Below are positions 52,151 to 62,476 of a DNA stretch of 64,000 bases, in pieces. Both the position numbers and the translations under genes were made by a program. Location of the stretch: contig NZ_CP066771.1 of NCBI RefSeq assembly GCF_016466415.2, positions 868,001 through 932,000 on the forward strand. Reading direction: 5' to 3'. Under the pieces are notes generated by a model. The model was not told where the DNA came from. It did not search any database and worked only from the letters and a program-made list of their open reading frames with translations. The stretch is from Ralstonia pickettii. Lineage in GTDB: Bacteria; Pseudomonadota; Gammaproteobacteria; Burkholderiales; Burkholderiaceae. Position 1 is the stretch's first letter, and the number at the start of each line of letters is the position of its first letter.

Positions 52151-54241
52151 ATGACCGATCTGAGCCAAGTCCCCAGCCCGCACGACGAGTCGAAGTTCGT
52201 GACTTTCGAGGGCTCGCCGTTCCAGTTGTACCAGCCGTATCCGCCGGCCGGCGACCAGCCGGAAGCGATCCGCCAGCTCGTCGAGAACATCGAAGACGGC
52301 CTGTCGTACCAGACACTGCTGGGCGTGACGGGCTCGGGCAAGACCTTCACCATGGCCAATGTGATCGCGCAGGTGGGGCGTCCGGCGATTGTGTTTGCGC
52401 CGAACAAGACGCTGGCGGCGCAGCTGTATTCGGAGTTCCGCGAGTTCTTCCCGCGCAATGCGGTCGAATACTTCGTCTCGTACTACGACTACTACCAGCC
52501 TGAGGCCTACGTGCCGCAGCGCGACCTCTTCATCGAGAAGGATTCGTCGATCAACGAGCACATCGAGCAGATGCGGCTCTCCGCCACCAAGAGCCTGCTG
52601 GAGCGCCGCGATGTGGTGATCGTGGCCACCGTCTCGGCCATCTACGGTATCGGCAATCCGAGCGAATACCACCAGATGATCTTGACGCTGCGCGCGGGGG
52701 ACAAGGTCAGCCAGCGCGACGTGATCGCGCGCCTGATCGCCATGCAATACACACGCAACGAGACGGATTTCCAGCGCGGCACCTTCCGCGTGCGCGGCGA
52801 CACGGTCGACATCTTCCCCGCCGAGCATGCAGAAATGGCGGTGCGCCTGGAGCTGTTCGACGACGAAGTCGAATCGCTGCAGCTGTTCGATCCGCTGACC
52901 GGCCGTGTGCGGCAGAAGATTCCGCGCTTTACGGTGTACCCGTCGAGCCACTACGTGACGCCGCGCGAGACCGTGCTGCGCGCCATCGAGACCATCAAGG
53001 CTGAACTGCGCGAGCGGCTCGATTTCTTCTACAAGGAAAACAAGCTGGTGGAAGCGCAGCGGTTGGAGCAGCGCACGCGCTTCGATCTGGAGATGCTGCA
53101 GGAGCTGGGCTTCTGCAAGGGCATCGAAAATTATTCGCGGCACCTTTCTGGCTCCGCGCCCGGCGAACCGCCGCCGACGCTGGTCGACTACCTGCCGCCC
53201 GATGCGCTGATGTTCCTTGATGAATCGCACGTGCTGATCGGCCAGCTCAACGGCATGTACAACGGTGACCGCGCGCGCAAGGAAACGCTGGCCGAATACG
53301 GCTTCCGGCTGCCTTCTGCGCTCGACAACCGGCCGCTGAAGTTCGCCGAATTCGAGACCAAGATGCGGCAGGTGACCTTCGTGTCTGCCACGCCGGGGGA
53401 TTACGAAAAGAAGACCGCGGGCACGGAAGTCGTCGAGCAGGTCGTTCGCCCCACGGGCCTCGTCGACCCGATCATCGAGGTGCGCCCCGCCACGACGCAG
53501 GTCGACGATCTGCTTTCCGAGATCCATGTGCGTGTCGAGGCCGGCGAGCGCGTGCTGGTGACCACGCTCACCAAGCGCATGGCCGAGCAACTGACCGAGT
53601 TCCTGTCGGAGAACGGCGTCAAGGTCCGCTACCTGCATTCGGACATCGATACCGTGGAGCGCGTGGAGATCATCCGCGACCTGCGTCTGGGGACGTTCGA
53701 TGTGCTGGTCGGGATCAACCTGCTGCGCGAGGGCCTGGATATTCCCGAAGTGTCGCTCGTGGCGATCCTGGATGCGGACAAGGAAGGCTTCCTGCGCGCC
53801 GAGCGTTCGCTTATCCAGACGATTGGCCGCGCCGCGCGGAACGTGAACGGGACCGCCATTCTCTATGCGGATCGCATGACCGATTCGATGAAGAAGGCGA
53901 TCGACGAAACCGAGCGCCGCCGCGCCAAGCAGATCGCCCACAACGAGGCGCATGGCATTACGCCGCGCGGCGTGGTCAAGCGCATCAAGGACATCATCGA
54001 CGGTGTGTACAACGTCGACGATGCGCGCGCCGAGCTGAAGGCCGCGCAAGAGGCCGCCAAGTACGAAGACATGAGCGAGAAGCAGGCGTCCAAGGAAATC
54101 AAGCGCCTGGAAAAACAGATGCTCGACCACGCCAAGAACCTCGAATTCGAAAAGGCGGCGGCGGTGCGCGATCAGCTTGCCAAGCTCAAGTCGCAGCTCT
54201 TTGGGGCGAGCGGCGAAGACCATATCGTTCCGGCCGCCTGA
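52151..54241 (+). CDS. uvrB: Excinuclease ABC subunit B (UvrB)
   Basis: A 696-residue nucleotide-excision repair helicase. Walker A GVTGSGKT is at residues 58-65 in [18 protein letters not shown]; the beta-hairpin that grips DNA is [32 protein letters not shown] holds motif II, and the C-terminal UVR domain [16 protein letters not shown] segment binds UvrC. Start ATG 52151 (MTDLSQVPS), chosen because the frame upstream is not UvrB-like. It is cytosolic and acts with UvrA and UvrC, which lie elsewhere. Confidence 0.97.
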   Translation: MTDLSQVPSPHDESKFVTFEGSPFQLYQPYPPAGDQPEAIRQLVENIEDGLSYQTLLGVTGSGKTFTMANVIAQVGRPAIVFAPNKTLAAQLYSEFREFFPRNAVEYFVSYYDYYQPEAYVPQRDLFIEKDSSINEHIEQMRLSATKSLLERRDVVIVATVSAIYGIGNPSEYHQMILTLRAGDKVSQRDVIARLIAMQYTRNETDFQRGTFRVRGDTVDIFPAEHAEMAVRLELFDDEVESLQLFDPLTGRVRQKIPRFTVYPSSHYVTPRETVLRAIETIKAELRERLDFFYKENKLVEAQRLEQRTRFDLEMLQELGFCKGIENYSRHLSGSAPGEPPPTLVDYLPPDALMFLDESHVLIGQLNGMYNGDRARKETLAEYGFRLPSALDNRPLKFAEFETKMRQVTFVSATPGDYEKKTAGTEVVEQVVRPTGLVDPIIEVRPATTQVDDLLSEIHVRVEAGERVLVTTLTKRMAEQLTEFLSENGVKVRYLHSDIDTVERVEIIRDLRLGTFDVLVGINLLREGLDIPEVSLVAILDADKEGFLRAERSLIQTIGRAARNVNGTAILYADRMTDSMKKAIDETERRRAKQIAHNEAHGITPRGVVKRIKDIIDGVYNVDDARAELKAAQEAAKYEDMSEKQASKEIKRLEKQMLDHAKNLEFEKAAAVRDQLAKLKSQLFGASGEDHIVPAA

Positions 54242-54405
54242 ACCGCGCGGCCGTCGCTTGACACCTCGCTACCTCGTGCCGGGTAGAGGATGTTGCTGTT
54301 GACACCATTTCGGATCAAATTCGGGCGGCTGTGCGCGTTGTCTGACCGGGAAGCCGGCATCTGCGGCAGCGCGTGGCTGCGCGCGTCTGCCATCAAGGGA
54401 GTTCG

Positions 54406-56490
54406 ATGTTCAAATTTTTGCTTAGCCCGTGGCGCAAGTGGCGCGATTCCCGGCACGCCAGCCATCAACTCGATGCCATCCTGGCGCAGTTCGAGCCCAC
54501 GCGCAGTCTCGCCGAACGCAATGAATGGCTCATCGAGCTGGCTTACTGGTTGCGCCGGGCGGACCGGCCAGCGGGGGCCGCATCGGAGTCCTGGCGTTAT
54601 GCCCGCCTGCGTTATCTCCTGCAGGTGCTGGAAAACAATCCGGCCCTGGCAGAGCGTGTCGGGCGGACACTGCGCAGCATCGTGCAAGACAACGATCCGG
54701 TGTCGCTGCTGTGCGATACGGGGTTGTCGTCACGCTCCGGATTCTGGAGCGAGTTGCTCGACCGCTGGCAGGCGCGCCTGCTGCCGCCTGCACCCAATCA
54801 GCCGCAGCTGGCGACGTTGTTTGCGCTGATGTTTGTAGGGCCCACCGACGCGCAGTGGGTCGATGGCCTGGACGACGAACTGGTGACGCGCCTCTACGCG
54901 CTGTTCCGTGCCGGGATGACCGAAGACGAGCACGCGGCGGGCCAGACACGGTTGGAGCGCAGCCTCGGCATCGGTATCCAGATCCTGATCAGCCAGGTAC
55001 GCGCGGCGGGGCTGTCGCGGGGCATCCGCAGCCGCATGGACCATGCGGAAATCACCGACTCTCCGTTCTATCTGCTGGCCGATGCGGCCAACGCGATCTT
55101 CCTGGAGCGACCCAACGCGGAGCTGGCAAGCCCCGAGCGGTTTCTGCAGGAACTGAACTATTTCCGCGCGGTGCTGGACCGTTGCCGCACGGCGACGGCC
55201 AGCGTGTATCAGCACCTGGACGAGAACGGCGTTTCGGTGGAAGTCGTGTTCCAGGTCGAGCGGATGAAAGCCTGGCTGGGCCGCATCGATCTGCTGCTGA
55301 CGGCATGGGCCAACGCCAAAGGCTCGCGCCGCTTCGTGCATATGACGGCCGAATTGGTATCGGCGAGCCAGCATCGCCGCAGCGTGGGGTATCTGATCCG
55401 CTCCACGTTTGCCGATCTGGCACGCAAGGTGGTCGAGCGGTCTGCCCAGAGCGGCGAGCACTACATTACGCGCGACGGCAAGGAATACGGCGCGATGGTC
55501 AAGGCGGCGGCCGGCGGCGGCGTCATTACGGCGGCTACGGTGTACATCAAGTTCTTCATCACCGGGGCGCATCTGTCGCGCTTTACCGAAGGGCTGTTCG
55601 CGTCGATCAACTATGCGGTCAGCTTTCTCGGCATCCATTTCGCGCATTTCACGCTGGCGACCAAGCAGCCTGCCATGACGGCGCCCGCACTGGCGCACCG
55701 GCTCGACCAGGTGAGCCGTCCGGAAGGGCTGGACCGCTTTGTCGACGACACCGTCGCCATGATCCGCTCCAACGCGGCGGCGATTGCGGGCAACCTCGTG
55801 GCCGTGGCGCCGGTGGCCTTTCTGGCGCAGTGGTTGGCCGGGCGGTTCTTCCATACGGACCTGATTTCGGCCGCAAAAGCGATGGCGACCATCGATTCGT
55901 TTTCCATTCTTGGGCCGACGCCGCTGTATGCCATCTTCACGGGCGTTCTGCTGTGGGCGTCAAGCCTGGCCGCGGGTTGGGCCGACAACTGGTTTGCGCT
56001 GCACCGTGTGCACGACGTGATTGCCTACCACAGGCGCCTGCGTTTCATGGTCGGCCCGCAGGGGGCGCAACGCATTGCCAGCTTCTGGAAGCGCAATTTG
56101 TCGGGCATCGTGGCCAATGTGTCGCTGGGCTTCATGCTGGGGCTGGGGCCCGAGATCCTGTCGTTCTTCGGCCCGCATATGGAAGTGCGTCATGTCACGC
56201 TGTCGACGGGTGCGGTGGCAACCGCCGTGGGCGTACTGGGGCCCAGCGTGATGCACACGGCGCCGTTCTGGCTGGCCGTGGCGGGCATTGCGCTGATGGG
56301 CGTGCTGAACGTCCTGGTGTCGTTTGCGCTGGCCTTCAACATGGCGATGCGCTCGCGCAACCTGCGCGGCGTCGATCGCAAGCGAGTGACGGGTGCCGTG
56401 TGGCGGCGCATCTTGCGGGATCCGCTTTGCCTGCTGATACCGCGCGCCCCGACCGCGAGCACGCCGCCCGGCACCAGTACGCCGGTCTAG
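54406..56490 (+). CDS. SpecificRecomb-family membrane protein (so-called site-specific recombinase)
   Basis: A 694-residue protein of the SpecificRecomb family, named after a gonococcal gene. I see no tyrosine- or serine-recombinase motif. Instead the C-terminal half has several hydrophobic helices (for example MTIDSFSILGPTPLYAIFTGVLLWASSLAAGW-like stretches and AVAGIALMGVLNVLVSFALAFNMAM), and the N-terminal 330 residues look helical and soluble. ATG 54406 follows AAGGGAGTTCG. It is 164 bases after uvrB and shares its last bases (CTAG) with the convergent ribokinase stop. The family name should not be taken as proof of recombination. Confidence 0.82.
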   Translation: MFKFLLSPWRKWRDSRHASHQLDAILAQFEPTRSLAERNEWLIELAYWLRRADRPAGAASESWRYARLRYLLQVLENNPALAERVGRTLRSIVQDNDPVSLLCDTGLSSRSGFWSELLDRWQARLLPPAPNQPQLATLFALMFVGPTDAQWVDGLDDELVTRLYALFRAGMTEDEHAAGQTRLERSLGIGIQILISQVRAAGLSRGIRSRMDHAEITDSPFYLLADAANAIFLERPNAELASPERFLQELNYFRAVLDRCRTATASVYQHLDENGVSVEVVFQVERMKAWLGRIDLLLTAWANAKGSRRFVHMTAELVSASQHRRSVGYLIRSTFADLARKVVERSAQSGEHYITRDGKEYGAMVKAAAGGGVITAATVYIKFFITGAHLSRFTEGLFASINYAVSFLGIHFAHFTLATKQPAMTAPALAHRLDQVSRPEGLDRFVDDTVAMIRSNAAAIAGNLVAVAPVAFLAQWLAGRFFHTDLISAAKAMATIDSFSILGPTPLYAIFTGVLLWASSLAAGWADNWFALHRVHDVIAYHRRLRFMVGPQGAQRIASFWKRNLSGIVANVSLGFMLGLGPEILSFFGPHMEVRHVTLSTGAVATAVGVLGPSVMHTAPFWLAVAGIALMGVLNVLVSFALAFNMAMRSRNLRGVDRKRVTGAVWRRILRDPLCLLIPRAPTASTPPGTSTPV

Positions 56491-57452
56491 TGGGTGGCAG
56501 GCGCGGCAGGCGCACCCAGCTCGCTGCGGAACGGAATGGACGGCTGCGCGCCGAGCCGCGTGACTGACACGGCCGCCGCGGCTTGCCCAAACTCGATGGC
56601 TGCATCGGCTGCCGCGTCTTCCGCCAATGCCGCTGCCAGCGCACCCACGAACGTATCGCCAGCGGCGGTGGTATCGATGGCATGCGCGGTGGGCGCCGGC
56701 ATCAGCAGGCGCGAGTGGGCATCCACGTAGGCAACGCCGCGCGCGCCCAGCGTGACAATCACGTGCCGCGCACCTTGCGCGTGGAGATCGGCAGCGGCAT
56801 CCAGAGCCGCTTCCGGCGAATCGACGGGCCGGGCCGTCAGCAGCGCGGCTTCGGTTTCGTTCGGGATCAGGTAATCGCAGGCGGCGATCCACGGCGTAGG
56901 CAAGGGGCCGATCGCAGGTGCCGGATTCAGGATGACCGTCTTGCCAAGCCGCTGGCCCAGCTTGAGCGCGCATTCCACCGCATCCGGTGGTGATTCCAAC
57001 TGGCAGACGATCACGCGTGCGCGCTCGAACGCGGCACGCTGCGCTTCGATCATCGTTGGCGTCAGCATTTCGTTGGCGCCGGCCACGATGACGATGGTGT
57101 TCTGGCCGCTCTTGGCCACGGTCACGCACGCGATGCCGGTGGCCGCCCCGGCGTGTACCGACACCATCGATGTGTCCACGCCTTCGCGGCGCAGGCCCTC
57201 GCGCAACGCGGTGCCGTACGCGTCATCACCCACGCAGCCGAGCATGGCGACACGGGCCCCCAGGCGTGCGGCTGCCACGGCCTGGTTGGCGCCCTTGCCG
57301 CCGGGGATGGTTTCCAGCGCAGGGGCTGCAACCGTTTGCCCGGGACGCGGCAAGCGGGGCGTGCGGATCACGAGATCCATGTTCAGGCTGCCGACGATCA
57401 GCACGTCGGCAGCGGGGTGCGCGGAAGAGGCGGAAGGGCGCTTGGCCACCAT
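56487..57452 (-). CDS. rbsK: Ribokinase
   Basis: A 321-residue PfkB-family sugar kinase that phosphorylates ribose to ribose 5-phosphate. N-terminal VGSLNMDLVIRTPRLPRPGQT and GGKGANQAVAAARLG bind the sugar; the C-terminal signature DTTAAGDTFVGAL holds the anion hole and catalytic Asp266. ATG 57452. It is the last gene of the rbsBACRK operon, 37 bases after rbsR. Its stop overlaps the convergent upstream gene's stop. Confidence 0.92.
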   Translation of the reverse strand: MVAKRPSASSAHPAADVLIVGSLNMDLVIRTPRLPRPGQTVAAPALETIPGGKGANQAVAAARLGARVAMLGCVGDDAYGTALREGLRREGVDTSMVSVHAGAATGIACVTVAKSGQNTIVIVAGANEMLTPTMIEAQRAAFERARVIVCQLESPPDAVECALKLGQRLGKTVILNPAPAIGPLPTPWIAACDYLIPNETEAALLTARPVDSPEAALDAAADLHAQGARHVIVTLGARGVAYVDAHSRLLMPAPTAHAIDTTAAGDTFVGALAAALAEDAAADAAIEFGQAAAAVSVTRLGAQPSIPFRSELGAPAAPATH

Positions 57453-57489
57453 GTCGGGACGACGTCGAAAGCGTGAAAGGAATACGGAA

Positions 57490-58530
57490 TCAGGCGGCGC
57501 GGGCCGGGCGTTCGGGTTCGGCGGTCGACTCGCGCAAGGACAGGCGCGGCGGCAGCACGATGCGGCGTGCGCGCGGCTCTTCCACGGGATGCCGCAGGGC
57601 GTTGTCGCCGAGATGCTCGAGCAGCGTCTGCGCGGTGGTCTCGCCCAACTGGCGGATCGATTGGCCGACAGTGGACAGCGCGGGATAGACGTAGCGGCTC
57701 AGTTCGATGTCGTCAAAGCCGATCACCGATAGGGCCTTCGGAACGGGAATGCCCAGCTCGGCGGCAGCGCGCAGTGCACCGATGCCCATCAGGTCGTTGC
57801 CGGCAAAGATCGCGGTGGGCATTTCGCCTTCGGTCAGCAGCTGGCGCGCCGCGCGGTAGCCGCCGGGGCTGGTGAAATCGCCTTCGGCAATGCGGACGGT
57901 GGCTTCGGGCACGCCGGCTTCGCGCAGCGCGCGGTGGAAACCGGCCAGGCGCTCCGCCGTCACGCTCAGCGACGACGGCCCGCTGATGCAGGCGATGCGG
58001 CGGTGGCCGAGGTCCAGCAGATGCTTGGTCGCCATGTACGCACCTTCTTCGTGATCGACCTGCACCTGATCGGCCTGGATGCCTTCGGTCGGGCGGTCGA
58101 CCATCACGATGGGAAGGGCGGATTCACCAAGCGCTTCGATCAATGCCGTGTCGGGCCCGGCGCTGCTGACGATGATGCCGTCGACGCGTTTTTCCATCAG
58201 CACGCGCAGGTAGTCGCGCTGCTTGCGGGGGTCGTCGTCGGAGTTGCAGAGGATGACGCTGTAGCCGGCGGCGGCGCACACGTCTTCAATGCCCCGCGCC
58301 AGCTCTGCAAAGTAGGGGTTGGTGGCCGTGGGCACGAGCACGCCGATGGTGCGCGTGGTGCGGTGCTTGAGCGAGCGGGCCACGGCGCTGGGCACGTAGC
58401 GAGTGGCCCGGATGGCTTCTTCCACGCGCTTGCGCGTCTCGGCGTTGACTGGCCTTGTGTTGTTGATGACGTGCGAGACGGTGGTGAACGAAACTCCGGC
58501 CAGTGCGGCCACGTCTTTGATGGTTGCCAT
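57490..58530 (-). CDS. rbsR: Ribose operon repressor (LacI family)
   Basis: A 346-residue LacI/GalR-type regulator. The HTH is MATIKDVAALAGVSFTTVSHVINNTRPVNAETRKRVEEAI, and the hinge and periplasmic-binding-like domain follow (IGVLVPTATNPYFAELARGIED, CNSDDDPRKQRDYLR, DGIIVSSAG, PTAIFAGNDLMGIGAL). Ribose as ligand is inferred from the operon. ATG 58530 with AGGAGAT upstream. It lies between rbsC and rbsK, a common beta-proteobacterial arrangement, and probably acts at the palindrome 62218-62231. Confidence 0.92.
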   Translation of the reverse strand: MATIKDVAALAGVSFTTVSHVINNTRPVNAETRKRVEEAIRATRYVPSAVARSLKHRTTRTIGVLVPTATNPYFAELARGIEDVCAAAGYSVILCNSDDDPRKQRDYLRVLMEKRVDGIIVSSAGPDTALIEALGESALPIVMVDRPTEGIQADQVQVDHEEGAYMATKHLLDLGHRRIACISGPSSLSVTAERLAGFHRALREAGVPEATVRIAEGDFTSPGGYRAARQLLTEGEMPTAIFAGNDLMGIGALRAAAELGIPVPKALSVIGFDDIELSRYVYPALSTVGQSIRQLGETTAQTLLEHLGDNALRHPVEEPRARRIVLPPRLSLRESTAEPERPARAA

Positions 58531-58548
58531 GACGATCTCCTCGGTCTC

Positions 58549-59556
58549 TTAATGGTGTTTGCTGCGGTTGCGCTTGCTGCGATAGGTATCCATGACCACG
58601 GCCGCGACGATGACCGCGCCCGTGATGATGCGTTTGGTGGGCTCGGAGGCGCCGATCTGTGCAAGGCCCGATTCGAGCACCGAGATGATCAGCACGCCGA
58701 ACAGCGTGCGCACGACCGACCCGCGTCCGCCCATCAGGCTCGTGCCGCCGATCACCACGGCCGCGATCACCTGCAGCTCCATGCCGACGCCAGCATTCGG
58801 ATCGGCGGCTTCCAGGCGCGACACCTGGAACAACGCAGCCAGGCCCGAGAGCAGCCCCATCAGCGCGAACACCGCAATCTTGTAGGGGCGCGGATTCACG
58901 CCCGCCAGCCGCACGGCCTCTTCATTGGTGCCGATGGCCACCAGGTAGCGGCCGAACACCGTGCGCACCAGCACGATCTGGCCAACCACCGTGATGGCAA
59001 TCGCAATCAGGAACGACGGCGCGATGCCCAGCGCGATGGGGTTGGCCAGCCAGTCGACCGCGCTGCCGATGTACACCGTGCGCGAATCGGTGAGGCTGTA
59101 GGCGAGGCCCCGCGCCATTTCCAGCACGCCCAGTGACACGATGAACGACGGAATGCCCCAGTGCACCGTGACCGCGCCCGTCAGCATGCCGGCCGCCGTG
59201 GCCAGCACCACGCCCGCGAGCGCAGCCGGCAACAAGCCCCAACCCAATTGGCTCATGGCCACCGACAGCACCGAAGCCGACAGCGCCAGCACCGAGCCCA
59301 CCGACAGATCAATGCCGCCGATCATCAGGATGAATGTCATGCCCACCGCCATCACGAGCAGGTCGGGAATCTCGTTGGCGATGGTTGTGAACGTGGGCAG
59401 CGAGAAGAACGTTGGCGACAGCGTGCCGAACAGCACCAGCATGGCGATCAGCGCAGCGAGCAACCCGCCGATGGTGCCAAGCGACATGCCCAGCGCCGCG
59501 CGCGTGCCGGCTGTTGCAGCGGGCCGCGTCGGGGGGATGGTGGAATCAGAGCGCAT
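58549..59556 (-). CDS. rbsC: Ribose ABC transporter permease
   Basis: A 335-residue inner-membrane protein of the RbsC/AraH family with about nine helices. Diagnostic segments are FFSLPTFTTIANEIPDLLVMAVGMTFILMIGGIDLSVGSVLAL and VIGGTSLMGGRGSVVRTLFGVLIISVLESGL. ATG 59556 gives MRSDSTIPP; the start overlaps the rbsA stop by 11 bases, a sign of coupling. A start 10 codons further upstream (MHLNRPRR) is less likely. Two copies assemble with RbsA. Confidence 0.93.
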   Translation of the reverse strand: MRSDSTIPPTRPAATAGTRAALGMSLGTIGGLLAALIAMLVLFGTLSPTFFSLPTFTTIANEIPDLLVMAVGMTFILMIGGIDLSVGSVLALSASVLSVAMSQLGWGLLPAALAGVVLATAAGMLTGAVTVHWGIPSFIVSLGVLEMARGLAYSLTDSRTVYIGSAVDWLANPIALGIAPSFLIAIAITVVGQIVLVRTVFGRYLVAIGTNEEAVRLAGVNPRPYKIAVFALMGLLSGLAALFQVSRLEAADPNAGVGMELQVIAAVVIGGTSLMGGRGSVVRTLFGVLIISVLESGLAQIGASEPTKRIITGAVIVAAVVMDTYRSKRNRSKHH

Positions 59557-61126
59557 CTGCGGTCTCCGAGGGCGATTGAGGTGCATATGAATCGGATTCT
59601 TCCGATTCACCGAAGGCAGCGGCGAGCAGGGCGTCCTGGCTCCAGCCACCGCGTTGGAAGATGTGCGTAAGCCGCCCGGCGCGCATGACGCCAATGCGAC
59701 CACACAGTTGCATGAGTTCGCGCAGATCGCTCGACACCACGACCAGCGCCTTGCCTCGCGCGGCCAGCGCGTCGAGCAGCGTATAGATGTCGAACTTGGC
59801 GCCGACATCCACACCCCGCGTGGGCTCATCGAAGAGCAGCACAGGCGTGTCGCGCTCCAGCCAGCGCGCAATTGCCACCTTCTGCTGATTGCCGCCCGAG
59901 AGTTCACCGACCGGTTGCTCAGGCCCAGCGCAACGGATGCGCAATGCGCCGATGTGCCGCTGCGCCAGCACCCGCTCGCGCGCCGGTTGCAGCCAGCCTC
60001 GCTTCGTTACGCTTGGCATGTTGCCCAGCGCGATGTTGGTCGCGATGGGCAGGCTCAGCATCAGGCCTTCGTCCTTGCGGTCCTCGGTGAGCAGGCTGAT
60101 GCCGTGGCGCACCGCGTCGCCCGGCGAACGGATGCGCACTGGCGCCAGCGGCGAGCCGACTTCGACGCTGCCCGCATCCGCGCGGTCCGCACCGAAGATC
60201 AGCCGCAGCAGTTCCGTGCGCCCCGCACCGACCAGGCCCGCGATGCCGAAGATTTCTCCCGGCGCCACGTCAAAGCTCACATCGCGCACAGCCGGGGCAC
60301 GCGTCAGCCCGGTCACCCGCAGCGCCGGTGAGCCGTCACCGAGCCACGGTTCGCGCGCGGCCCGCTGCGTTTCGGACGAGGCGGCCACGTCGCGACCGAC
60401 CATCGCCTGGATCAGCGCATCCTGCGTGACCGTCGCAGCCGGCGCATCGGTGACGAGCTTGCCGTCACGCAGCACGACGATGCGATCGGCAATGCGCGCC
60501 AGTTCGTCCAGGCGGTGAGAGATGTAGAGGATCGCCACGCCTTCGCGGCGCAGCGCGTCGATGCGCTCGAACAGCGTGGCGCTTTCGTGCGCGCTCAGCA
60601 TCGCCGTCGGCTCGTCGAGGATCAGCACACGGCATGCGCTTGCCAACGCGCGGGCAATCTCGATCATCTGCCGGTGGCCGATGCCGAGCGTGTGTACGGG
60701 CGTCCAGGGGTCGAGGTCCAGGCCCACGCGCGCAAGCGCCTGTTCGGCCCGAAAGCGCAGCGTAGAGCGATCCACGAAACCCAGCCGCCGGGGGAGTTCG
60801 CCGAGGAACAGGTTTTCGGCCACTGTCAGCGTCGGCACCATGCTCAGTTCCTGCAGCACCATGCGCACGCCCAGCGCCTCGGCTGCGCTGCGCGAATCAG
60901 GCGCGTAGAGCGTGCCGGCAAGCGTCATCGACCCGCAGGTTGCCGTCTCCAGCCCGCAGAGGATCTTGGAGAGCGTGCTCTTGCCGGCGCCGTTCTCCCC
61001 CGTGAGCGCAAGCACCTCGCCCGCGTGCACGTCGAGATCGATATCTCGCAGCACGGGGGCGGCGTAGTGCTTGCTGAGCGCGGAGACGCGCAGCAGCGGT
61101 GTGCGCGGTTCGTAAGCGGCAGACAT
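59546..61126 (-). CDS. rbsA: Ribose ABC transporter ATP-binding protein
   Basis: A 526-residue double-domain ATPase. The first domain has Walker A LTGENGAGKSTLSKILCG, signature LGIGHRQMIEIARAL and Walker B LILDEPTAML; the second has the degenerate GLVGAGRTEL loop (Arg for Lys) and signature ELSGGNQQKVAIARWLE with LLFDEPTRGVDVG. Alternate domains and the degenerate second Walker A are normal for sugar transporters of this class. ATG 61126. It follows rbsB and overlaps rbsC. Confidence 0.94.
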   Translation of the reverse strand: MSAAYEPRTPLLRVSALSKHYAAPVLRDIDLDVHAGEVLALTGENGAGKSTLSKILCGLETATCGSMTLAGTLYAPDSRSAAEALGVRMVLQELSMVPTLTVAENLFLGELPRRLGFVDRSTLRFRAEQALARVGLDLDPWTPVHTLGIGHRQMIEIARALASACRVLILDEPTAMLSAHESATLFERIDALRREGVAILYISHRLDELARIADRIVVLRDGKLVTDAPAATVTQDALIQAMVGRDVAASSETQRAAREPWLGDGSPALRVTGLTRAPAVRDVSFDVAPGEIFGIAGLVGAGRTELLRLIFGADRADAGSVEVGSPLAPVRIRSPGDAVRHGISLLTEDRKDEGLMLSLPIATNIALGNMPSVTKRGWLQPARERVLAQRHIGALRIRCAGPEQPVGELSGGNQQKVAIARWLERDTPVLLFDEPTRGVDVGAKFDIYTLLDALAARGKALVVVSSDLRELMQLCGRIGVMRAGRLTHIFQRGGWSQDALLAAAFGESEESDSYAPQSPSETADAL

Positions 61127-61155
61127 GGCTGGCGGCGGCTTGCCGGTCTGTGGCG

Positions 61156-62115
61156 TCAGGAGCGCGTGACGAGGTTGACCGGTGTCTCGACGACACCCGA
61201 CAGCTTCGCCTGCGGCGTCTTGGAGGCCAAGGCCTTCAGCGCGGTTTCGATGCCGTAGACGGCTTGCTGATCGGCGTGCTGATCGGCCGTCGCAACGACA
61301 CGCCCGTCAGCCAGCATGGCCTTGATGGCGTCGATGTTGTCATAGCCGCCAATCAGCACCTTGCCCAGCTTGCCCGCCGCGCGCACAGCCGATACGGCGC
61401 CGATCGCCATGTTGTCGTTGCCGCACAGCAGGGCCTTCAGGTCGGGCTCGGAGCGCAGCATGGCGGCTGCCACCTTGTTTCCCTTGTCGATTTCCCATTC
61501 GCCCGATTGCACCCCCGCGATCTTCAGCTTGGCGGCTTCGGCGGCGTCCTTGAAGCCAGCGGTACGTTGCTGGGCGTTCGTGGTGGTCGGTATGCCTTCG
61601 ATGATGCCCACGGCATCGCCCGGCTTGAGCGACTTGGCAACGAAGTCGCCCACCAGTCGTGCACCCTTGCGGTTGTCCGGCCCCACGAAGGGCACGTTCA
61701 GCCCTTTCTCTTTCAGTGCCGCGGGGTCCAGCCTGTTGTCGATGTTGATGACGAGAATGCCCGCGTCCACGGCCTTCTTGACGACCGGCACCAACGCCTT
61801 GGAATCGGCCGGGGCCAGCACCAGCGCATCCACGCGCGCGACGATCATCTGCTCGACCAGACGAATCTGGCCAGCGGTGTCGGTTTCGTCGCGAATGCCG
61901 TTGGTCAGCAGTGAATACTCCGACGCGTGATCCTTCTGATGCTTACGTGCGCCGTTCTCCATGGTCAGGAAGAACTCGTTGGCAAGCGACTTCATCACCA
62001 ACGCCACCTTGGGCGGCTGGTTAGCGGCATGCGCGAGCGAAAACGGGAACGGCAGAGCAGCGGCTACGGCAGAGCCCACGCCAAGTTGCAGGGCGCGGCG
62101 ACGGCGGATATCCAT
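61156..62115 (-). CDS. rbsB: Ribose-binding periplasmic protein
   Basis: A 319-residue substrate-binding protein of the LacI-like periplasmic type (Peripla_BP_4). The signal MDIRRRRALQLGVGSAVAAALPFPFSLAHAA has RRRRALQLG, close to a Tat motif but lacking the consensus Phe. Ribose contacts are in VALVMKSLANEFFLTMENGARKHQ, LAPADSKAL and GNDNMAIGAV/GYDNIDAI. ATG 62115 with GGAGGAG 8 bases upstream. First gene of the operon and preceded by the RbsR-type operator. Confidence 0.93.
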   Translation of the reverse strand: MDIRRRRALQLGVGSAVAAALPFPFSLAHAANQPPKVALVMKSLANEFFLTMENGARKHQKDHASEYSLLTNGIRDETDTAGQIRLVEQMIVARVDALVLAPADSKALVPVVKKAVDAGILVINIDNRLDPAALKEKGLNVPFVGPDNRKGARLVGDFVAKSLKPGDAVGIIEGIPTTTNAQQRTAGFKDAAEAAKLKIAGVQSGEWEIDKGNKVAAAMLRSEPDLKALLCGNDNMAIGAVSAVRAAGKLGKVLIGGYDNIDAIKAMLADGRVVATADQHADQQAVYGIETALKALASKTPQAKLSGVVETPVNLVTRS

Positions 62116-62217
62116 GGTGTCTCCTCCAGGAAGAGGGCTATCTGGGGCGGGTGGGTGCGGGCGTCGTCGCTGCCCCATACCGTCAGGCATAGGTAAGGGC
62201 AATTGCGCCTCGCTCTT

Positions 62218-62268
62218 CGCAAACGTTTGCGTACCTGACAGTCTCGGCTACCGCGTAACAGAAGTCAA
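62218..62268 (-). promoter_or_regulatory. rbs operon promoter and RbsR-type operator
   Basis: CGCAAACGTTTGCG (62218-62231) is a perfect 14-bp palindrome with the central CG of LacI-family sites. On the minus strand a -35 TTGACT (62263-62268) and weak -10 GAGACT (62240-62245) are 17 bases apart; the operator then covers the start point. Within the 423-base gap 62116-62538 this and the iscR promoter are what I can see. Confidence 0.7.
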
Positions 62269-62476
62269 CGAAATTGCGCTTTCCACCGCATAAGTAAAAA
62301 CCCGGAGTGATGGTGCCCTGACGATGGACTCGCAAGTTGCGCTGCGGGAGTGACGGGATAGCCCTATCCAACGTGGTTGATTGTTTTAGTCCACAATACG
62401 GCCTGCCGCGTGGCCATCCCGTTTTTCGGGCTCTGCAAATCCCCTTGCTGCGACGCGGAATCCCCCGACACCTTAG

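Noticed and set aside
54406-56490. Mobile element or integron recombinase
   Set aside because: No catalytic recombinase motif, no att sites or flanking repeats, and normal codon use.
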